From positions 1-54,238 of the forward strand of contig JAGFCA010000072.1 in assembly GCA_022394755.1 (NCBI GenBank): a stretch of DNA of 54,238 nucleotides, written 5' to 3'. Shown here piece after piece: positions 46,268-54,238 of this stretch. Made by a program: the position numbers and the translations under genes. The stretch comes from Candidatus Poribacteria bacterium. Its GTDB lineage: Bacteria > Poribacteria > WGA-4E > WGA-3G. The notes beneath the pieces are model-generated. The model was not told the DNA's origin, ran no database searches, and was given only the letters and a program-made list of their open reading frames with translations. Each line of letters starts with the position of its first letter. Position 1 is the first letter of the stretch.

Positions 46268-47059
46268 ATGGTTGAACTGACAAATGATGATATCTTATTC
46301 TTTAAGGAAAATGGTTATCTAATAAAACGTAATGTTCTTAACCCTGATCTGATGGAACGTGCCCGTGCAAAATTATGGGAAGGTGCACCCGATGGAAGGT
46401 TACGTGAGGATCCGGAAACATGGATTGGTCCATTTAAACCTGAAGAAGTAAACGAAGATAACTCAAATAGACGTGGTGGATTTCGTTGGAACTATCGTGA
46501 ACCTGGTGGTGAAGATTGGATGGTCAAATTACTCGCTACTGATCCTAACGTTTGGGGAATGGCAGAGCAATTTTTGGGTAAAGATAATTTAGTTATACCT
46601 GAACGAGTAAGAGGTATATATTGCACATTACCTTATGGTGATGTGCCAAAAAAATCTATAGGATGTCATGTCGATGCACATCCATTTCATCTTGGTGTAG
46701 TAGGATATATTGATGATGTACCACCAGAAGGTGGAGGATTCATGGTATGGCCAGAGAGTCATAAAACATTTTATTATGATTATAAATCACAGTATAAGAA
46801 TGAACCCACACCACAATATGACGTTAATAGGGAGCGTTTTAGTAGAGAACCCGGTGTGGATTGTTATGGAAATGCAGGGGATATAGTTTTCTGGCATCAC
46901 AGAATTGGTCATGCAGCTGGACACAATTATTCACGCCAAATAAGACAGGCAGTTCTATATGATTTTCGCAAGACTGAGTTATCTGAAACACAGGAAGAGC
47001 CACCTAACGAAGATATGTGGAGGGATTGGCCTGGAATCAAAGCTTTAGATGGTAGTTAA
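46268..47059 (+). CDS. Phytanoyl-CoA dioxygenase (PhyH) family oxygenase
   Basis: 263 aa, Fe(II)/2-oxoglutarate-dependent dioxygenase. The iron ligands are in GCHVDAHPFH (His134 and Asp136) and the distal His in HHRIGHAAGHNYS; the Arg that binds 2-oxoglutarate is probably that of SRQIRQAV. FFKENGYLIKRNVL is the typical start. ATG at 46268 has TGGAGG; an ATG four codons upstream lacks one. The substrate cannot be told. It converges with the isomerase gene at 47100. Confidence 0.9.
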   Translation: MVELTNDDILFFKENGYLIKRNVLNPDLMERARAKLWEGAPDGRLREDPETWIGPFKPEEVNEDNSNRRGGFRWNYREPGGEDWMVKLLATDPNVWGMAEQFLGKDNLVIPERVRGIYCTLPYGDVPKKSIGCHVDAHPFHLGVVGYIDDVPPEGGGFMVWPESHKTFYYDYKSQYKNEPTPQYDVNRERFSREPGVDCYGNAGDIVFWHHRIGHAAGHNYSRQIRQAVLYDFRKTELSETQEEPPNEDMWRDWPGIKALDGS

Positions 47060-47099
47060 TTATAATGAACCAAAAAATCAATGGTATAGTTCAAGAGAT

Positions 47100-47921
47100 T
47101 TATCTTAATCCTAACTTATCTAAAGTCTTTGCCATCATATTATATGCAATTTGTGCTTTCTCCATTCGCATATGAGGAAATGTCTCTACAGAGATATATT
47201 TATCGTACCCAACTTTACCCAAACTTTCAGCGAATGTGTTAAAGTCTAATTCATCACCTTCTTCCCCAGGAATGAGGAATGTACTATACGGATACATACC
47301 TTTTACACCCTTTACATGACAGTGGGCAGTGATTGGTCCTAAATATTCAGTTACATCCTTAATATCTTCTCCAAGGTGGTAGAAATTAGTTATATCGTTA
47401 AGTGATTTTAATGCTTCTGACCCCACATGATCGATCAATAGTGTAACCTTCGGAGAAGAGTCAATAGTTGTTGCTTCATGATTATGAATGTTCATTGTAA
47501 CTCCGACTTCTTCAGCACGTTGACAGATAGGTTTAAGTACATCTACGAGGAGTTTCCAAGCAGAAGGATCACCGTTTTCTCCTCCATATCCTGTTAAGAA
47601 ATTCACTCCAAGTGCATCAAGACCTAAAGCTACATCTTGTAATAGTGCGTAATGATCAATGGCTTTCTGTTTATCTTCTAAAGCTAAATGATAGAGACCT
47701 TTTCCTGTAAAAGGGTTAATGACAGAGGTTTTTAATCCATGATCTGTTATCATAGTCTTAACCTCTTTAAGTAAGGAATCCGTTACTTCATCAGACGGAA
47801 TGTGTGCTTCAGGACCACACATCATCTCAACGGCATCATAACCAACATCTGATAGAATAGCCAATACCTCAAGAAGAGTCTTATCTTTCATCCCACCTGC
47901 ATGATATGAAATTCCTATCAT
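47100..47921 (-). CDS. Sugar phosphate isomerase/epimerase-like TIM barrel
   Basis: 273 aa of the xylose-isomerase-like/AP-endonuclease-2 superfamily. GISYHAGGMKDKTLLEVLAI, VGYDAVEMMCGPEAHI, VTMNIHNHEATTIDS, ITNFYHLGEDIKDVTEY, LGPITAHCHVKGV and YDKYISVETFPHM contain the Glu/Asp/His metal ligands of these enzymes. RBS AGAGGTAAC precedes the ATG. It is adjacent to the TrpD-like gene (25 bp), with which it is probably co-transcribed. No substrate can be assigned. Confidence 0.87.
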   Translation of the reverse strand: MIGISYHAGGMKDKTLLEVLAILSDVGYDAVEMMCGPEAHIPSDEVTDSLLKEVKTMITDHGLKTSVINPFTGKGLYHLALEDKQKAIDHYALLQDVALGLDALGVNFLTGYGGENGDPSAWKLLVDVLKPICQRAEEVGVTMNIHNHEATTIDSSPKVTLLIDHVGSEALKSLNDITNFYHLGEDIKDVTEYLGPITAHCHVKGVKGMYPYSTFLIPGEEGDELDFNTFAESLGKVGYDKYISVETFPHMRMEKAQIAYNMMAKTLDKLGLR

Positions 47922-47946
47922 AAGTTACCTCTATCAATGAATTATT

Positions 47947-49401
47947 CTATATTTCATTACTGACTGAAATATAGGCTTTTAGATGATCTAATGCAGACCC
48001 GTTTTCTATAACTTCTCTTACCTGTTCAATGGCAACATACGGGTCTGCATATATCCCTAATAGATAATCGACAATTGCAGTATTCAAAACGATTCTGTCG
48101 TAGATTTGTCCTTTTTTACCTGATAGTGCTGCCACTCCTTCCTCTGCATAAGCTTCGGCAGAAATTACATCAGGACGAGGATTAATCTGATAATCAAAAC
48201 CATACATTTTTGGATCAATATCTAAACTGAATTCTTCACGTTTCCCATTAACACACAAAAAGCCTTGTGAATAATTAACTGCCATTCTTTCAGGTGTTGA
48301 AGGTTTTCCAAGTCTGAGTGAATAACTGCTTGTCCCCTCTTCTCCTTTTATTGCCACTGCTCCTTGACAACCACGTTCCAATGCCATTTGTAATAAAGGT
48401 TTTTCATAACCGATATGGTAGTAGCCAATAACCATATAATTATTTTTTTGTGCAGTAAAGAATTGAAGGGCTTTTTCAGTTGCTGCCCACGGGGGACGTT
48501 TCTTGATGTGTACACGTAATTCTCTAATATTATATGCACCAGGTGAATACTCACGTTGGCTTACATAACCAAATCCTACATTTTCATTCGTTATTACCTT
48601 AGAAACCTGTTCAAGAGTTAGATCAGTTTTTGCTCCGAGAGATTGTAAAATTGCTTCCTCTGTAATTCCATTTTTAGGTGGCATCATATCTACGCTGTGT
48701 AAAATTGATGGTTGTCCCAATGCAGCTCGTACAGCAGCAATAAATAGTGTCGGTCTAAAGTAGCGTGTTGCTCCATCGTACGGTTGCCCGAAGTGAGTTA
48801 GATTATCAACATCAATAGGTTGGACATTCTTTGGAGCATAATAAGAATCCAGATATCCTCGAACTTCTTCATAGGTTTCACGATTCATCCGTTGTCCTAT
48901 CAATGCCCCTGCTTTTAACGCAGGTTTGACTTCATTCGTCATTATAGCTTCACACATCTGTCGAGTTTCTGTGTATCCTAAATGTTGTCCTTGTAAAATT
49001 TTCTGTAAAGCTGTAACAACAATATGCTCAGTTGGATTTTGTGATATGTATTCAAGTGTAGGATCAATAAGGAACTTTATATCTTTTGGAAGATGTGTAT
49101 TTAGTATGGAATAGTATTTATTAAATGCATCTTTTTCTGCCGTTGACCATTGTGTTGATTCAGGAAAATATTTACGAATGGTCATAGCAGTAAAAAATGC
49201 ACCCATCTGTGCCTCAGAGACGGCATGTTTTGAGTCTAATTTTCCATTCAAAGAATCCAATATTATTTCAAATATTTGATCAGGGTGTGGACCATCTGAT
49301 TCTTTCTTTCCTAAAGGACGTGTTTGATGAGGTCCTGTACATACTCTGGCTTGTGCCTCGAGGAAGTCTTCATTTGGACCAAGATATTGTGGTGAATACA
49401 T
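47947..49401 (-). CDS. TrpD-like phosphoribosyltransferase, atypical
   Basis: 484 aa from the ATG at 49401 (MYSPQYLGPNEDF). It has a glycosyl-transferase family 3 layout: N-terminal helical domain (about 25-180, with LGYTETRQMCEAIMTNEVKP) and an alpha/beta domain. The canonical GTGGD and KHGNR PRPP-binding motifs of anthranilate phosphoribosyltransferase are replaced: FGQPYDGATRYFRP stands in the first place and ILHSVDMMPPKNG in the second. It is also longer than the usual 340 aa. It may not make tryptophan; the neighbour is an isomerase/epimerase-like protein and trpF is 16 kb away. A related family is sometimes annotated as anthranilate phosphoribosyltransferase. Confidence 0.72.
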   Translation of the reverse strand: MYSPQYLGPNEDFLEAQARVCTGPHQTRPLGKKESDGPHPDQIFEIILDSLNGKLDSKHAVSEAQMGAFFTAMTIRKYFPESTQWSTAEKDAFNKYYSILNTHLPKDIKFLIDPTLEYISQNPTEHIVVTALQKILQGQHLGYTETRQMCEAIMTNEVKPALKAGALIGQRMNRETYEEVRGYLDSYYAPKNVQPIDVDNLTHFGQPYDGATRYFRPTLFIAAVRAALGQPSILHSVDMMPPKNGITEEAILQSLGAKTDLTLEQVSKVITNENVGFGYVSQREYSPGAYNIRELRVHIKKRPPWAATEKALQFFTAQKNNYMVIGYYHIGYEKPLLQMALERGCQGAVAIKGEEGTSSYSLRLGKPSTPERMAVNYSQGFLCVNGKREEFSLDIDPKMYGFDYQINPRPDVISAEAYAEEGVAALSGKKGQIYDRIVLNTAIVDYLLGIYADPYVAIEQVREVIENGSALDHLKAYISVSNEI

Positions 49402-49478
49402 TTTGATACCTAAAATAAAGTTGTTAGGATAAATTATCACATAGAGCATTAATTGTCAAACCATACGATATTGTCAAT

Positions 49479-50378
49479 TCAATTGAGATTATTTTCATGT
49501 CCATGATTGATTAAATACGGAACTATCCACTCCTTATTCGGGATATTTTTTCTCAAAAAGTTAAACAGAATACCTATAACAATAATTAATACAATTATCC
49601 AGAACCAAATTTGAGTTTTTGTTGGTATATTATCTAATTCTAAAGAGGTATTAAGAGCGATTTCACTATAGTACTGTAGGATTATTGCGATGGTGTTATT
49701 AATTATATGGATGCAAATTGGCACATATAACGATCTTGTTTTAATGTATAATATCGCCAATACATATCCAAACAAGATTTTACCAATTATATCACTATGT
49801 AGAATCCCAAATAATATTGAAGAAACAAAAATTGCCTTCGACGTATTCCACTTAATACTCCATCTGGTTAACAATATCCCTCTAAAAAAGAACTCTTCAA
49901 ATATAGGTGTAATTATTGTTAGATTGAATATACTGATGATATTAGCAATCAATAATTTCTTGTTGACTGGAGAAACATAAGTCTCAAGATTATCTTCAAA
50001 TAACCATTCTGTAAATTCAGGGACTAAAGCCATTCCTATGTGATATTGAATAATAATAATGGCGATTGAAAATGAGACAAGGGGGATAGTTAAGATGGAA
50101 TACCGTGCCAAAGTTAACCATGCTGGATGCCCTCCAAATAAATTCCTATATGACAACCGTGATCGAAATAGAATTGAGGAGATAATGAGGATAAAAACAG
50201 AGTAAAATAATATACTATATATACCACCTGGTAAATTATATGTTTCATTGTTATATGATATTGTATTAATCTCTGTATAAATTGCAGAACTTAAAAAAAG
50301 AGATAGTAATGAACACCAAACTAATGTTCTTGCACGGATTTTCTGAAAGGTAAAGTATGGAACTAATTCTATTTTCAT
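49479..50378 (-). CDS. CPBP-family intramembrane metalloprotease
   Basis: 299 aa, eight or so membrane helices. The three ABI/CPBP motifs are seen: EEFFFRG (EExxxR), FGILHSD (FxxxH) and HIINNTI (HxxxN/D). Family members cleave prenylated proteins in eukaryotes and are linked to bacteriocin immunity or membrane homeostasis in bacteria. It ends in TGA. Monocistronic-looking, with 74-145-bp gaps on either side. Confidence 0.9.
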   Translation of the reverse strand: MKIELVPYFTFQKIRARTLVWCSLLSLFLSSAIYTEINTISYNNETYNLPGGIYSILFYSVFILIISSILFRSRLSYRNLFGGHPAWLTLARYSILTIPLVSFSIAIIIIQYHIGMALVPEFTEWLFEDNLETYVSPVNKKLLIANIISIFNLTIITPIFEEFFFRGILLTRWSIKWNTSKAIFVSSILFGILHSDIIGKILFGYVLAILYIKTRSLYVPICIHIINNTIAIILQYYSEIALNTSLELDNIPTKTQIWFWIIVLIIVIGILFNFLRKNIPNKEWIVPYLINHGHENNLN

Positions 50379-50523
50379 ATTGGGTAAGTTAAATCGTGAT
50401 TAATCGTAATTTAGTAGCAAGAATTGGAGAAAATCTATGAATCTAATGGTTAAAACAATGAATAGGAATATTGTAGCAACTGATTTCAAGAAAGGTTTTA
50501 ACGCCCAAATTTACTACTATGGG

Positions 50524-50850
50524 TCATTTCAAATTGTTTGGTGATAGCTTACCTTGTTTCCATTCAGTATAACAGAGATATACACCAATAGCAGGTAGAA
50601 TGTTTTTAAGTATTTCATTAGTTGTAAAGATGCTATGACGTAATTTAAATGGAATTGATCCAAACAAGAATCGATACAATCTTAAAGAAAGGAAATATTC
50701 GAACAATGTAACAAGAATATATGTAACTACGATTAGAGTTAATCCCTTTGATTTGGTCTTTAATGTCATATAGACTAACAATACCAAAAAGGAAAATTTG
50801 AGTATAGAGATTATTATAAAATATACATTAGTTAGTAATTGTATATTCAT
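50524..50850 (-). CDS. Small membrane protein, 108 aa (paralogue of next gene)
   Basis: Three or four predicted helices: YFIIISILKFSFLVLLVYMT, LTLIVVTYILVTLFEYFL and a final NILPAIGVYLCYTEWKQGK. The last segment matches NTFGLLICYLEWKNGK of the gene at 50981, and both are 108 aa with the same layout, so they are paralogues. Function unknown. Confidence 0.65.
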   Translation of the reverse strand: MNIQLLTNVYFIIISILKFSFLVLLVYMTLKTKSKGLTLIVVTYILVTLFEYFLSLRLYRFLFGSIPFKLRHSIFTTNEILKNILPAIGVYLCYTEWKQGKLSPNNLK

Positions 50851-50980
50851 AATTATGTAAAATATCCTGAGATATTCAATCTATGACTGTTTCTCATTGG
50901 ATTCGGTATGAACTTAAATAATTGGAATTATGGTTTCTCATAAATCTTGTTAAAATTTATATAAGAATCCTATTTTAAAA

Positions 50981-51307
50981 TTACTTATTGAATTGAAACT
51001 TACCATTCTTCCATTCTAAATAACATATTAATAGACCAAATGTATTGAAGCATACCGATAGACTGGTAATTACATATTGAATGATAATGGCAATGAGATG
51101 TGGTATAGCTATTAGATCAAAAGCAAGAGGTATTACTGGTTTCATAAGATATGTTATAATCATGTGTATAATCTTAGATGTAATAGAACTGATAATAATT
51201 ATTATCAGTCCTATTGATTCAGTTTTTATCGCAAAAAATGTCAAAGTTGCGATGAAACATACTTGACAAATTAAAGTGATAATACTATAAACATCAAATG
51301 TTGCCAT
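50981..51307 (-). CDS. Small membrane protein, 108 aa (paralogue of previous gene)
   Basis: MATFDVYSIITLICQVCFIA, TLTFFAIKTESIGLIIIIIS, HLIAIIIQYVITSLSVCF and FGLLICYLEWKNGKFQFNK give about four helices and a basic C-terminus. Resemblance to the gene at 50524 is clearest in the last 20 residues (CYLEWKNGK and CYTEWKQGK). No family is recognised; tandem duplication is likely. Confidence 0.65.
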   Translation of the reverse strand: MATFDVYSIITLICQVCFIATLTFFAIKTESIGLIIIIISSITSKIIHMIITYLMKPVIPLAFDLIAIPHLIAIIIQYVITSLSVCFNTFGLLICYLEWKNGKFQFNK

Positions 51308-51385
51308 TTTAATGATAAATCAGTTTATATAATTGTAGAATAATACACTGATCAAACCTTCAATTGTAAGTTCTTAAGAATAGAA

Positions 51386-52279
51386 TCAATCTGGAAAATC
51401 GAAATTTCCTTCTACTTGTATTCTTCTATCAATATATAGTAATGAATAACCAATGACCCATAAAGGAACAACCAATGATTGGGTAACCAATTTAACGAAT
51501 GTCATTGTTGAGTAGAAGATTAGGTTATTACTATCAAGTATTCCATCCATAAATTTCCATCGTAGAAGTGTAATATAATCGGTGTTTGCCCCAAGCTTAA
51601 ATAATAACATAACAAATGCCACCGAAAATGTAATTATAGAATCTATTGCATATGTTATAATAAGAATAAGAATTAGTATACCTAAAATTCGCCACCATGA
51701 GTTTTTTACAAGAGCAGAGCTTTTTATAAAACAGTGTGTTATTTTAGGATTCTCAAATAAGATTATGGGTAGATGAAATATCCATTTAACAAGAATATAT
51801 ACTGTGATTGGTAAAACTATAAACCCAATTAATATTCCTTGAGGACCAACTGTAAATGTTTGGATTATAGAAAAACTCACACTCAATAGACCGATGATTA
51901 TAATGCCTCTGACTATCAGACTACTCCCAATTAACGGTAGAATTCTATGAATGACATGCTTGAAAGAATTGTCTAATGATGTTGTTTTATCCATGTAAAG
52001 TGAACCTGTCACATATATTCCTGAACCAATAGCGAAAATGCCGATTGGAATTGAAATAAGTAGAGGAATTAATGACTGTTGTATTCTTCCTGGAATTATC
52101 CCTTTTAATGAATACTCAATTACTATAGCAAGAAAGTATATCATTGCTATGCTCAGATATTGTGTATAGTTATTCCGATAGAGCGAAAACATTGAATCCA
52201 ATATATCGCCTGTTTTTAATTTCCTTACATAATGTCCTGTCGTCTCGTTGGAAGATGGGGTGTCAATATTTTCATTCAT
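51386..52279 (-). CDS. Polytopic membrane protein, 297 aa
   Basis: The hydrophilic start ends GHYVRKLKTGDILDSMFSLY; TGDILDxxFxLYRxN is the opening seen in many uncharacterised bacterial membrane proteins, some assigned to the glycerophosphodiester phosphodiesterase membrane domain. About six helices follow, among them IRGIIIIGLLSVSFSIIQTF and VWIFH-like VKWIFHLPIILFENP. It ends in TGA. Function unknown. Confidence 0.72.
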   Translation of the reverse strand: MNENIDTPSSNETTGHYVRKLKTGDILDSMFSLYRNNYTQYLSIAMIYFLAIVIEYSLKGIIPGRIQQSLIPLLISIPIGIFAIGSGIYVTGSLYMDKTTSLDNSFKHVIHRILPLIGSSLIVRGIIIIGLLSVSFSIIQTFTVGPQGILIGFIVLPITVYILVKWIFHLPIILFENPKITHCFIKSSALVKNSWWRILGILILILIITYAIDSIITFSVAFVMLLFKLGANTDYITLLRWKFMDGILDSNNLIFYSTMTFVKLVTQSLVVPLWVIGYSLLYIDRRIQVEGNFDFPD

Positions 52280-52469
52280 AGTTAACCTCTCGGAATTAGT
52301 TTGGGTTTTATGTTCAAATCACTCAATAGTCTAACTTATATTTCAAAAATTTACTAATGAATACTTCAAACCACGTAAATAAAGTGAAAACAGTTTACAT
52401 TCCTAACGTGAGGTTATGTAAAGTTTTTGGCATTAATATCGTATTTTCCATGTGTATATTTTATAGATT
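52280..52469. other. Intergenic DNA with an IS-end-like motif
   Basis: No gene is seen. TGTAAAGTTTTTGGC occurs at 52417-52431, a sequence also found at 13939-13953 and, with small changes, at 14097-14111 and inverted at 53527-53542. Probably the scar of an earlier insertion. Confidence 0.4.
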
Positions 52470-52616
52470 ATACAGGGTATCTCATAAATACGGATCGAGC
52501 GTTTTTATTTAATTCCTCTTTCGTGGGACGGGTTTCCCAGTCTGTTGTATCAATATATAATACATGGTAAGATCCAAGAATCTTCCAAATATTAGATTTA
52601 TGAGATAGGGTCTAGT
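52470..52616. repeat. MITE-like element related to the IS5 remnant
   Basis: The left end ACAGGGTATCTCATAAATAC is the same as the left end of the IS5-type element (1136-1152) with one difference, and the similarity continues inward (ATCGAGCGTTTTTA against ATCGTGTGTTTTTA). The right end, read inverted, is AGACCCTATCTCATAAAT. Only about 115 bp of non-coding DNA lies between the ends, including GGGTTTCCCAGTCTGTT; CCCAGTCTGTT also occurs at 782-792. This is the structure of a non-autonomous derivative. Confidence 0.7.
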
Positions 52617-52683
52617 TATTGGTTTTCAGTATACGGTTTAAAGTAGTATTAAATCTAAGCTATTACATTATTAAGCTGAAATT

Positions 52684-53562
52684 ATCGTTTTTCTAACTTA
52701 GTACATTTTATTAGATGTGTGAGAAATGTTACACTTTTCCTACAAAGTGTAGGATTGTTTCTCATTATTACACTGCCTTTCCTATTAGTCCTTGTCTGGG
52801 TTTGTAGCGAATTAAACCTCTAATTCTAAAATTTGAAAAAAGTAACAATTTTTTAGTTTTCCTTGATGAGCGATGATTCTGTTTTTACTATTTATCCACT
52901 CATAACATAATATTTATCGGCAGATTCACTCCTGAAAAATCAGATTATTGGATTTGATTATAATAAACTGTGTTTTGCTAATTTGTATTATAATATTTAT
53001 CTATATGTTATTGTAGCGTGTATTTATTATTATGTCAATGTATATTCATCTATATGATATTAGTTGTCCTGTCATTTATTTTCTTCAATTTATTTTTATG
53101 TATTATGTATGTTGTCTGAAACACTGATTATCGACAGCTATTGCTCCTTATGTCAGCTTCTTGGATTACACAGAGAAGAAGGCTTTGGGTAGTGATGGTT
53201 TCTTTTCTGAATCACGGATGATACGGTATATGCAAAGAAGCGGTCTTGCTACATTTATTGTCTGATCCTCGAAACTGAATAGGATTTCACACATTTCACC
53301 CTCGAATCAGAATCAGGAATCAACAGTATGAACCCCATTTAGGAGTTCACTGGGTATGAATGCCGTAGGGCATTCCCCGGGATCTATTTTTTATTATCCA
53401 TAATCTTTTTTGGTATTAGATTCTCGGGAGTAAAATGTCGAAAATACCATAACACTTTGAAATTTGGTTGTGTCCACTCTGAAATTTCCCAAACTAAAGT
53501 AGGTATAAAAAACACTGTTGTAAAGTGACAAAAACTTTACACATCCCTATCATGCAGGGTTA
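52684..53562 (-). repeat. Long inverted repeat, right copy
   Basis: About 879 bp in inverted orientation relative to 14078-14940, collinear over the whole length. It includes the hairpin unit at 52724-52754, CCTCTAATTCTAAAATTTGA, CCTGAAAAATCAGATTATTG, a local hairpin GAATGCC-GTAG-GGCATTC (near 53357-53374, degraded in the left copy), and the end CACTGTTGTAAAGTGAC. No open frame persists. An ISAs1-family transposase gene follows directly. Confidence 0.85.
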
Positions 53563-53616
53563 TATAGTTCTCGATTTTCTGTGTGTTTTATCACAGTTGT
53601 TATCAATCTATAAAAA

Positions 53617-53652
53617 AGCAGATATAGTGTAACTTCTCACGCTATATCTGCT
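53617..53652. promoter_or_regulatory. Stem-loop just upstream of the ISAs1 transposase
   Basis: AGCAGATATAG and CTATATCTGCT form a perfect 11-bp stem, extended by G-U, G-C and T-A pairs into a 14-nt core. It lies 40 bp before the transposase ATG. It may be part of the transposon end or protect the transposase gene from outside transcription; no T-run follows. Confidence 0.55.
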
Positions 53653-53693
53653 ATCATTCATCTTATTTAGATATATTTTTTTTGAGGTGAATA

Positions 53694-54238
53694 ATGGCAA
53701 AGAAAGAATCTTGCCACTTGATGGATATGTTAGCAGAAGTTATTAACCCACGCAACAAGAAAGGATTACGACATCCGTTGAAGTCAATCCTTGGTCTACT
53801 CGTTGTTGGATTTATGTGTGGACATAAAGGTTATACATCCATAGCAGCTTGGACACGCACTCAACCACAACTTACAAAAGCACTTGGATTTACGCGTGAG
53901 AATCCTCCTTGTGCTGCAACTTTTCACAATGGATTGAAAATATTAGATAAAACAGCAGTAGAAAGGGTATTGACGCAATGTGTAAAAACCGTCGTTGAGA
54001 ATCGGTCTGATCTAAAAGGATGTTTTGATACGGTTGCTATAGATGGCAAAATAATGCGTGCTTCTCAAAAAAGTGGAGCGGCAACAAACCACTTACTCTC
54101 TGTGGTTTCTCACAAGATGGGGATTACTCTCACACAGCTCAGAGTTGACGACAAAACAAATGAAATACCTGTCTCAAGCGAGATCCTTCAAACATTTGAT
54201 GTCCGGGGTAAAGTTATTACAACCGACGCACTTTTGAC
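53694..54238 (+). CDS. ISAs1-family transposase, cut by window end
   Basis: The first 181 codons are visible, uninterrupted, from the ATG at 53694 with TGAGGTGA upstream. The start (LLVVGFMCGHKGYTSIAAWT) is the transposase-associated domain of ISAs1/H-repeat elements; FDTVAIDGKIMRASQKS contains the first catalytic Asp (IDGK), and VITTDALL the second. The remaining C-terminal part with the Glu lies beyond the window. Unlike the IS5 element at 1131, no lesion is seen here, so the element may be active. Confidence 0.9.
   Translation, partial: MAKKESCHLMDMLAEVINPRNKKGLRHPLKSILGLLVVGFMCGHKGYTSIAAWTRTQPQLTKALGFTRENPPCAATFHNGLKILDKTAVERVLTQCVKTVVENRSDLKGCFDTVAIDGKIMRASQKSGAATNHLLSVVSHKMGITLTQLRVDDKTNEIPVSSEILQTFDVRGKVITTDALL

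Noticed and set aside
47947..49401. Calling the gene trpD outright
   Set aside because: Canonical PRPP-binding motifs are missing and the neighbours are not trp genes, so only a family-level call is given.
14078..53562. Composite transposon formed by the two long repeats
   Set aside because: Repeats lack transposase ORFs, are visibly diverged, and the 37.7-kb interior is mostly housekeeping and envelope genes; no target duplication is apparent.

Overview
The window is AT-rich DNA from a Gram-negative-type bacterium. It encodes outer-membrane proteins (an Omp85-family barrel, a porin), a LolA-like carrier and lipoproteins, yet it also carries a complete Pup-proteasome locus, which is best known from Actinobacteria. 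A phytanoyl-CoA dioxygenase family oxygenase, a DUF6785/DUF6784-type membrane protein, a sugar phosphate isomerase/epimerase-like protein and a DegT-type aminotransferase accompany it. Together these fit Candidatus Poribacteria or a close relative in the sponge-associated or marine uncultured bacteria. That assignment is inference from gene content; no rRNA is present to test it.

Region 1 (1-2070) is gene-poor. It holds an IS5-type insertion sequence remnant (1131-1781) inserted in a decayed Uma2-family nuclease gene, a perfect 27-nt palindrome and one copy of a hairpin repeat.

Region 2 (2077-12862, minus strand) reads, in transcription order: LolA-like carrier, pgsA, thpR, recA, mpa/arc (proteasomal ATPase), an unrecognised membrane-anchored coiled-coil protein, dop, pup, prcB, prcA, pafA. 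Every known component for pupylation, depupylation, unfolding and degradation is present, joined to a pgsA-thpR-recA block.

Region 3 (13113-15050) is sparse. It has one hypothetical gene and the left copy of an approximately 860-bp diverged inverted repeat whose partner lies at 52684-53562.

Region 4 (15052-34406) holds metH on the plus strand, then a minus-strand tandem array of six VOC (glyoxalase/bleomycin-resistance fold) paralogues, two of them broken. It continues on the plus strand with a porin, a BCCT betaine/choline-type transporter, tsaD-tsaC (tRNA t6A synthesis), a single-pass membrane protein, and a corrinoid module (corrinoid protein, ferredoxin/ASKHA corrinoid activator, homocysteine S-methyltransferase domain protein). 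Then come trpF, a DUF402 protein, a DegT-type aminotransferase and a charged hypothetical protein. MetH, the corrinoid module and BCCT suggest one-carbon/methyl-group metabolism.

Region 5 (34506-46063, minus strand) contains an envelope gene set (transglutaminase-like protein, BatA/vWA membrane protein, two-POTRA Omp85 protein, DUF6785-like membrane protein). It also has a small methyltransferase, a zinc-type dehydrogenase, a TPR plus TolB-like propeller lipoprotein and two small membrane proteins. Region 6 (46268-52279) has a PhyH oxygenase, an isomerase/epimerase-like TIM barrel, an atypical TrpD-like phosphoribosyltransferase, a CPBP protease and three unknown membrane proteins.

Region 7 (52280-54238) holds a MITE-like relative of the IS5 remnant, the right copy of the inverted repeat and an ISAs1-family transposase gene cut by the window end. 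No tRNA, rRNA or CRISPR array was recognised.
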